In this document: positions 59,253 to 64,000 of the stretch, one piece after another
How positions within the stretch are numbered: the first letter of the stretch is position 1
Layout: every line of letters starts with the position of its first letter
Assembly: GCA_018065005.1 (NCBI GenBank)
Contig: JAGHUD010000017.1
Span: 53,729-117,728, forward strand
Origin: Candidatus Physcousia equi
GTDB lineage: Bacteria > Bacteroidota > Bacteroidia > Bacteroidales > Bacteroidaceae
Reading direction: 5' to 3'
DNA: 64,000 nt
Position numbers and translations under genes: made by a program
Notes under the pieces: generated by a model
The model's database searches: none
Seen by the model: the letters and a program-made list of their open reading frames with translations, nothing else
What the model was told of the DNA's origin: nothing

Positions 59253-60593
59253 ATGGAACAACAATACATCGACATCTATCGACAGGAGCGTGAGACGATC
59301 TGCCAGCATGCACCAGAGGTGCTCAATGCAGTGCGCGACGTGGCGTTCGATGACTTCTGCCGACTTGGGTTCCCCTCGCAGAAGGTGGAGCGATACCGAT
59401 ATACACACGTGGCGGAGGCATTTGCTCCGAACTATGGGCTCAACCTGCAGCGACTGCGCTTCCAGGTGAACCCCTACGACGTCTTTAAGTGCGACGTGCC
59501 GAACCTCAGCACCTCGCTCTACTTCGTGGTCAACGATCAAGTGCTGCCAGCCAGCGAACAGGCGCCAACACTGCCCGAGGGGGTCATCGTGGACTCTTTC
59601 TGCCGCGTGGCAGCTGACAGACCTGAACTCATCAGCCGCTACTATGGCAAACTGGCACAGACAGGCCAGGATGCCATCAATGCGCTCAACACCATGCTCT
59701 GCCAGGACGGACTGCTGGTCTACGTGCCCAAAGACACGGTGGTGGAGCGCCCTGTGCAGGTGGTCAACGTGCTGCGTTCGACCGTCGACCTCATGGCAAA
59801 CCGCCGCGTGCTGGTGGTGCTGGAGGAGGGAGCAAGCATACGGCTGCTCTGCTGCGACCATGCGCTCGACGAGGTGCAGTTCCTCTCGACACAGGTGACA
59901 GAGGTGTTTGTGGGCGAACGCGCTCACCTCGAACTCTACGAACTGGAAGAGACGCACACGGGCAACCGACGCTTTGCCAACCTCTATGCCGAACTGCAGA
60001 GCCAGGCTTCGGCTACGCTCGACAGCATCACGCTGCACAACGGACAGACACGCAACCGAGCCGACGTGGTGCTCGCGGGAGCAGGAGCAGAGGCAAGACT
60101 CAACGGACTCGTCATTGCCGACAAGCAGCAGCGCGTGGACAACAACACACTCATCGACCATCGGGCGGAACGTTGCCAGTCGCAAGAACTCTATAAGTAT
60201 GTGCTCGACGGAGAGGCGCGATGCGCTTTCGCCGGAAAGATTCTGGTCAGGGAAGGGGCGCAGCAGACTGTCTCGCAAGAGACAAACGCCAATCTCTTAG
60301 GATCGCCCGATGCCCACATCTTCACACAGCCGATGCTGGAGATCTATGCAGACGACGTGAAGTGCAACCACGGCAGCACGGTAGGGCAACTGGGCGATGC
60401 GACTCTCTTCTACATGCGCCAACGTGGCATCCCGCTCGAAGAAGCACGTATGCTCCTGAAGTTCGCCTTTGCTGCAGACGTGCTGCAGACCATCCACCTC
60501 GACCCACTGCGCGACCGTCTGCACTATCTCGTCGACAAACGTTTCCGTGGCGAACTCACCAAGTGCGAAGGATGCAAAATGTGTAAAGCCTGA
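59253..60593 (+). CDS. sufD: Fe-S assembly protein SufD
   Basis: C-terminal SufBD core: ALFAGKILVREGAQQTVSQETNANLLGSPDAHIFTQPMLEIYADDVKCNHGSTVGQLGDATLFYMRQRGIP (as translated); follows sufC. Confidence 0.95.
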   Translation: MEQQYIDIYRQERETICQHAPEVLNAVRDVAFDDFCRLGFPSQKVERYRYTHVAEAFAPNYGLNLQRLRFQVNPYDVFKCDVPNLSTSLYFVVNDQVLPASEQAPTLPEGVIVDSFCRVAADRPELISRYYGKLAQTGQDAINALNTMLCQDGLLVYVPKDTVVERPVQVVNVLRSTVDLMANRRVLVVLEEGASIRLLCCDHALDEVQFLSTQVTEVFVGERAHLELYELEETHTGNRRFANLYAELQSQASATLDSITLHNGQTRNRADVVLAGAGAEARLNGLVIADKQQRVDNNTLIDHRAERCQSQELYKYVLDGEARCAFAGKILVREGAQQTVSQETNANLLGSPDAHIFTQPMLEIYADDVKCNHGSTVGQLGDATLFYMRQRGIPLEEARMLLKFAFAADVLQTIHLDPLRDRLHYLVDKRFRGELTKCEGCKMCKA

Positions 60594-60655
60594 GATTCAG
60601 ACAGCTTGGGCATGGATGCATAATTTCAGACCGACGACTAAAACGCAGGATTATT

Positions 60656-60687
60656 TTTGCTCGTCTCACTTTTTTTGAGTAACTTTG
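60656..60687 (+). promoter_or_regulatory. Bacteroidetes-type promoter upstream of 60719 ORF
   Basis: TTTG (60656-60659), 20-bp spacer, TAACTTTG (60680-60687). Confidence 0.7.
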
Positions 60688-60718
60688 CACGCAAAATCCT
60701 TTCATTCAGAAAACACCT

Positions 60719-61081
60719 ATGAAACTTCTCAAGAAACTAAAAACTAAGAGTGGCCTCATCGCACTCGCTCTGCTCATCGCAGCAGGCACTGCCGTCTATT
60801 TCATCTTCTTCTACCAGACTACCATGGGATTCGGTCAGGAACAGTTGGACATCATGAACACTGCCAAGGCTGAATACGAACAGAAGAAGGAGACCACGGC
60901 TGCCGATGACGCCATCCAAAATATCTATCAGGCACTGAAGGAAGTGAGAGACAAGTATGCAGAAATCGAAGACCCTGAAACAGGAAAGGAATTCAAGGAC
61001 CTCGTCTATCCCACCTATCAGGAACTGCGCCAACTCGTGAGCGACTACCTCGAAGAGGAGGTGGAAGACCTCGCTAAGTGA
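60719..61081 (+). CDS. Small membrane-anchored hypothetical protein
   Basis: 120 aa; N-terminal TM LIALALLIAAGTAVYFIFFY; own promoter. Confidence 0.7.
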   Translation: MKLLKKLKTKSGLIALALLIAAGTAVYFIFFYQTTMGFGQEQLDIMNTAKAEYEQKKETTAADDAIQNIYQALKEVRDKYAEIEDPETGKEFKDLVYPTYQELRQLVSDYLEEEVEDLAK

Positions 61082-61100
61082 AGCTAACTGCATAGCGGAG

Positions 61101-61162
61101 CGGACACGCACACACACTCCAGCGGACACGCACACTCCAACGGACACGCACACACACTCCAA
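61101..61162. repeat. Short tandem repeat (cggacacgcacacacactccaa, ~3 copies)
   Basis: Units at 61101-61122, 61123-61140 (4-bp shorter), 61141-61162. Confidence 0.85.
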
Positions 61163-61197
61163 CGATCATCACACACAGACATCTTTCTGACTATCGA

Positions 61198-62466
61198 ATG
61201 AAGCGAAGCGACTTCGAAATCATGGCACCCGTGGGCTCTCCCGAGTCCTTTGCTGCCGCATTGCGTGCTGGCGCCAACAGCATCTATTTTGGCATCGAGA
61301 ACCTCAACATGAGGGCACACTCAGCCAGCACCTTCACCATCGACGACCTCCGACGCATCAGCGAGGAGTGCCGTCGATGTGGCGTTAAGAGTTATCTCAC
61401 CGTCAACACCATCATCTACGGCGAAGACTTGCCACTCATGAGGCAAATACTGGACGCTGCACGAGAGGCTGAAATCAGCGCCGTCATCGCCAGCGACGTG
61501 GCTGTGATGCAATACTGCCGACAAATCGGACAGGAAGTGCATCTCTCCACACAACTCAACATCAGCAACGTCGAAGCACTGCGCTTCTACGCTCAGTTTG
61601 CCGATGTGGTGGTGCTCGCACGCGAACTGAACATCGACCAGGTGGCAGACATCTACCGACACATCGTCGAAGAGAACATCTGCGGACCCTCGGGCGAACT
61701 CATACGCATCGAGATGTTCTGCCACGGAGCACTCTGCATGGCCATCAGCGGAAAGTGCTACCTCAGCTTGCAAAACACAGGACGATCTGCCAACAGGGGG
61801 TCGTGCATGCAACTCTGCCGACGCAGCTACACCGTGCGCGACCGCGAGACGGGCACCGAGATAGACATCGACAACAAGTATCTGATGAGCCCCAAGGACC
61901 TCAAGACGCTGCGCTTCATCGACCGCATGATGGAGGCGGGCGTGCGCGTCTTCAAGATAGAAGGCAGAGCACGCAGTGCAGAATATGTGGACACCGTGGT
62001 GCGCTGCTACGACGAAGCCATCGAAGCGGTGCTCAAAGATAAAGAACAGGGCGCAACAGAACCGCTCTGCTTCAGCGAAGAAGCCAAAGACAAATGGGAC
62101 GAACGGCTCGCACGTGTCTTCAACCGCGGTTTCTGGGACGGATACTACCAAGGACAGACAATCGGCGAATGGACCGACAAGCCTGGCAGCGCTTCCACCG
62201 AAAAGAAGCAATACTGCGGCAAGGGCATACGCTACTACACCAAACTGGGCGTGGCAGAATTTCGTATCGAAGCCTGCCCCTTGCACCTGGGCGACAAGAT
62301 TCTCATCACAGGACCCACCACGGGCGCACTCTACACCACCGTCACGGAGATGCGCTACGACCTGCAACCCGTAGAGGTAGCTAAGCAGGGATGGCACATC
62401 AGCATCCCGGTGGACCGCAAGACACGTCCGAGCGACAAACTGTTCGTCATCCGTCAAGACGCCTGA
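61198..62466 (+). CDS. Peptidase U32 family protein (tRNA-modification type TrhP/YegQ-like)
   Basis: MAPVGSPESFAAALRAGANSIYFGIENLNMRA...EMFCHGALCMAISGKCYLS...NRGSCMQLCRRSY...YLMSPKDLKTL. Confidence 0.9.
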   Translation: MKRSDFEIMAPVGSPESFAAALRAGANSIYFGIENLNMRAHSASTFTIDDLRRISEECRRCGVKSYLTVNTIIYGEDLPLMRQILDAAREAEISAVIASDVAVMQYCRQIGQEVHLSTQLNISNVEALRFYAQFADVVVLARELNIDQVADIYRHIVEENICGPSGELIRIEMFCHGALCMAISGKCYLSLQNTGRSANRGSCMQLCRRSYTVRDRETGTEIDIDNKYLMSPKDLKTLRFIDRMMEAGVRVFKIEGRARSAEYVDTVVRCYDEAIEAVLKDKEQGATEPLCFSEEAKDKWDERLARVFNRGFWDGYYQGQTIGEWTDKPGSASTEKKQYCGKGIRYYTKLGVAEFRIEACPLHLGDKILITGPTTGALYTTVTEMRYDLQPVEVAKQGWHISIPVDRKTRPSDKLFVIRQDA

Positions 62467-62503
62467 CCGCCCCAAACAAATACACATCAACAACAACCCC
62501 AAT

Positions 62504-64000
62504 ATGGAATTTGAACTCATCGCCAAGACCTTCCAAGGACTGGAAGAAGTGCTGGCAAAAGAACTGATCGACCTCGGCGCAAACGACGTGCAGATAGGTC
62601 GTCGCATGGTTTCCTTCACCGGCGACAAGGAAATGATGTATCGCGCAAACTTCGCTCTGCGCACCGCCATCCGCATCCTCAAGCCCATCAAGCACTTCCG
62701 CGCCACAAGCGCTGACGAGGTGTATGACGCCATTCAGAAAATAGACTGGACACAGTACCTCACCAACGAGACCACCTTCGCCGTCGACAGTGTTGTCTTC
62801 AGCACCGAATTTCGTCACTCCAAGTTCGTAGCGTACAAGGTTAAAGACGCCATCGTGGACCAGATGCGAGAAAAAACAGGCAACCGACCCAACATCCGCA
62901 TCACCAACCCCGACCTGCAACTGCACATCCACATCGCTGAATACGATTGCACCCTCTCGCTCGACTCCAGCGGCGAGAGTCTGCACCGACGCGGCTACCG
63001 CGTCAACCAAGTGGAGGCACCCCTCAACGAGGTGCTCGCTGCCGGCATCATCCTCATGACGGGATGGAAGGGCGAGACAGACTTCATCGACCCTATGTGC
63101 GGCAGCGGCACACTGCCCATTGAGGCGGGACTCATCGCACGCAACATGGCTCCGGGTCTCTTCCGCCAGCACTATGCCTTTGAGAAATGGAACGACTTCG
63201 ATCAGGAGCTCTTCGACAAGATATACAACGATGACTCGCAAGAGCGCGAGTTTGAACACCACATCTACGGCTACGACAACAACCGTCAGGCGGTGGAGAT
63301 TGCTACGGGCAACGTGAAAGCTGCAGGTCTCTCAAAGGACGTCACCATTGCCTTCCAGGACTTCAAAGACTTCAAGCAGCCCGAGGAGAAGAGCATCATC
63401 GTCACCAACCCACCCTACGGCGAACGCATCTCCGCCCCCGACTTGCTCGGCCTCTACAAGATGATTGGCACGCAGTTCAAGCATCAGTTCCAAGGCAACG
63501 AAGCATGGGTGCTCAGCTACCGCGAGGAGTGCTTCGAACAGATTGGACTGAAGCCGTCTATCAAGACTCCGCTCTACAACGGTTCGCTCGAATGTGAGCT
63601 GCGCAAATACCAACTCTTCAGTGGAAAACTCAGCGATGCCCGCGCCGAAGGCTTAGAGGTGAAGACGGACGAGGAACGCCGCCTCATGGCACAGAAGCAT
63701 CGTTTCAAGAAGAACCGTGACTTCAACAAGGACCTCAGCGAGGCAGACGACAAACGCTCTTTCTATCAGCGCAGACGCGACGAAGAGGAGCAGCAACGCG
63801 AAGACATCGAAGCACACAACGGACGCTACCGCCGCTTTGACCGCGATAGCAAGAAGGGCGGGTTCCGTGGAGAACGTCGTGAAGGCGGGTTCCGTGGAGA
63901 ACGTCGTGAAGGCGGGTTCCGTGGAGAACGTCGTGAAGGTGGGTTCCGGGGAGAACGTCGTGAAGGCGGGTTCCGTGGAGTTCACGACGTTCTCCACGGA
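62504..64000 (+). CDS. THUMP-domain class I SAM-dependent RNA methyltransferase (RlmL-like), truncated by window end; RGG-like repeat tail
   Basis: Open from ATG 62504 to window end (missed by ORF track because no stop): MEFELIAKTFQGLEEVLAKELIDLGA...SLDSSGESLHRRGYR...PLNEVLAAGIILMTGW...DPMCGSGTLPIEA...VTNPPYGERI. Confidence 0.92.
   Translation, partial: MEFELIAKTFQGLEEVLAKELIDLGANDVQIGRRMVSFTGDKEMMYRANFALRTAIRILKPIKHFRATSADEVYDAIQKIDWTQYLTNETTFAVDSVVFSTEFRHSKFVAYKVKDAIVDQMREKTGNRPNIRITNPDLQLHIHIAEYDCTLSLDSSGESLHRRGYRVNQVEAPLNEVLAAGIILMTGWKGETDFIDPMCGSGTLPIEAGLIARNMAPGLFRQHYAFEKWNDFDQELFDKIYNDDSQEREFEHHIYGYDNNRQAVEIATGNVKAAGLSKDVTIAFQDFKDFKQPEEKSIIVTNPPYGERISAPDLLGLYKMIGTQFKHQFQGNEAWVLSYREECFEQIGLKPSIKTPLYNGSLECELRKYQLFSGKLSDARAEGLEVKTDEERRLMAQKHRFKKNRDFNKDLSEADDKRSFYQRRRDEEEQQREDIEAHNGRYRRFDRDSKKGGFRGERREGGFRGERREGGFRGERREGGFRGERREGGFRGVHDVLHG
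63857..63980 (+). repeat. 27-bp in-frame tandem repeat encoding GGFRGERRE
   Basis: ggcgggttccgtggagaacgtcgtgaa repeated ~4.5 times; followed by inverted copy at 63981-64000. Confidence 0.95.

Noticed and set aside
58494-60278. 594-aa antisense ORF covering sufC/sufD
   Set aside because: Lies fully opposite clearly conserved sufC and sufD; low-complexity His/Val/Cys-rich composition typical of antisense frames in GC-biased codons.
63653-63997. Reverse-strand FSTEPAFTT repeat protein
   Set aside because: Antisense of the GGFRGERRE repeat tail of the methyltransferase.
1-64000. tRNA/rRNA genes, prophage, insertion sequences
   Set aside because: No cloverleaf-like, rRNA, transposase or integrase signatures recognised by reading; HU/amidase cassette alone is not evidence of a prophage.

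Overview
Bacteroidales/Prevotella-like chromosomal segment (Bacteroidetes promoters, RimP-NusA-IF2 operon, Suf genes, secreted glycan hydrolases). The first ~20 kb is the 3' part of a Bacteroidetes-type (T6SSiii-like) type VI secretion locus: TssC (partial), two Hcp/TssD, DUF4280 PAAR-like, two further tube-like proteins, a very long VgrG, a spike-like beta-repeat protein, TssG, TssK, TssE, TssF. Interleaved with these co-directional, tightly packed genes is what looks like a complete ubiquitin-like conjugation pathway: a ThiF/E1-like adenylating enzyme, a beta-grasp Ub-like protein ending in Gly, an E2/UBC-fold protein with an HPNI...VCL motif (its gene overlaps the Ubl gene by 4 bp), and a polytopic membrane protein combining VWA-like, RING-H2-like and FHA-like domains. 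The same operon also encodes a ribosome-recycling-factor (RRF)-like protein that overlaps the E1 gene. I consider this T6SS-embedded Ubl/E1/E2/RING + RRF-like cassette the main discovery candidate. The remaining 44 kb is mostly housekeeping (dus, rimP, nusA, infB, cvpA-like, sufB, aroB, rsmD, recD-like helicase, sigma factor, typA, sufS, rnhB, sufC, sufD, U32 peptidase, THUMP methyltransferase) plus secreted glycan/matrix proteins (CotH-dockerin, GH43, GH123-like/GH33 fusion, GH89, discoidin-like). All calls are from reading the sequence and the supplied translations; no database search was run.
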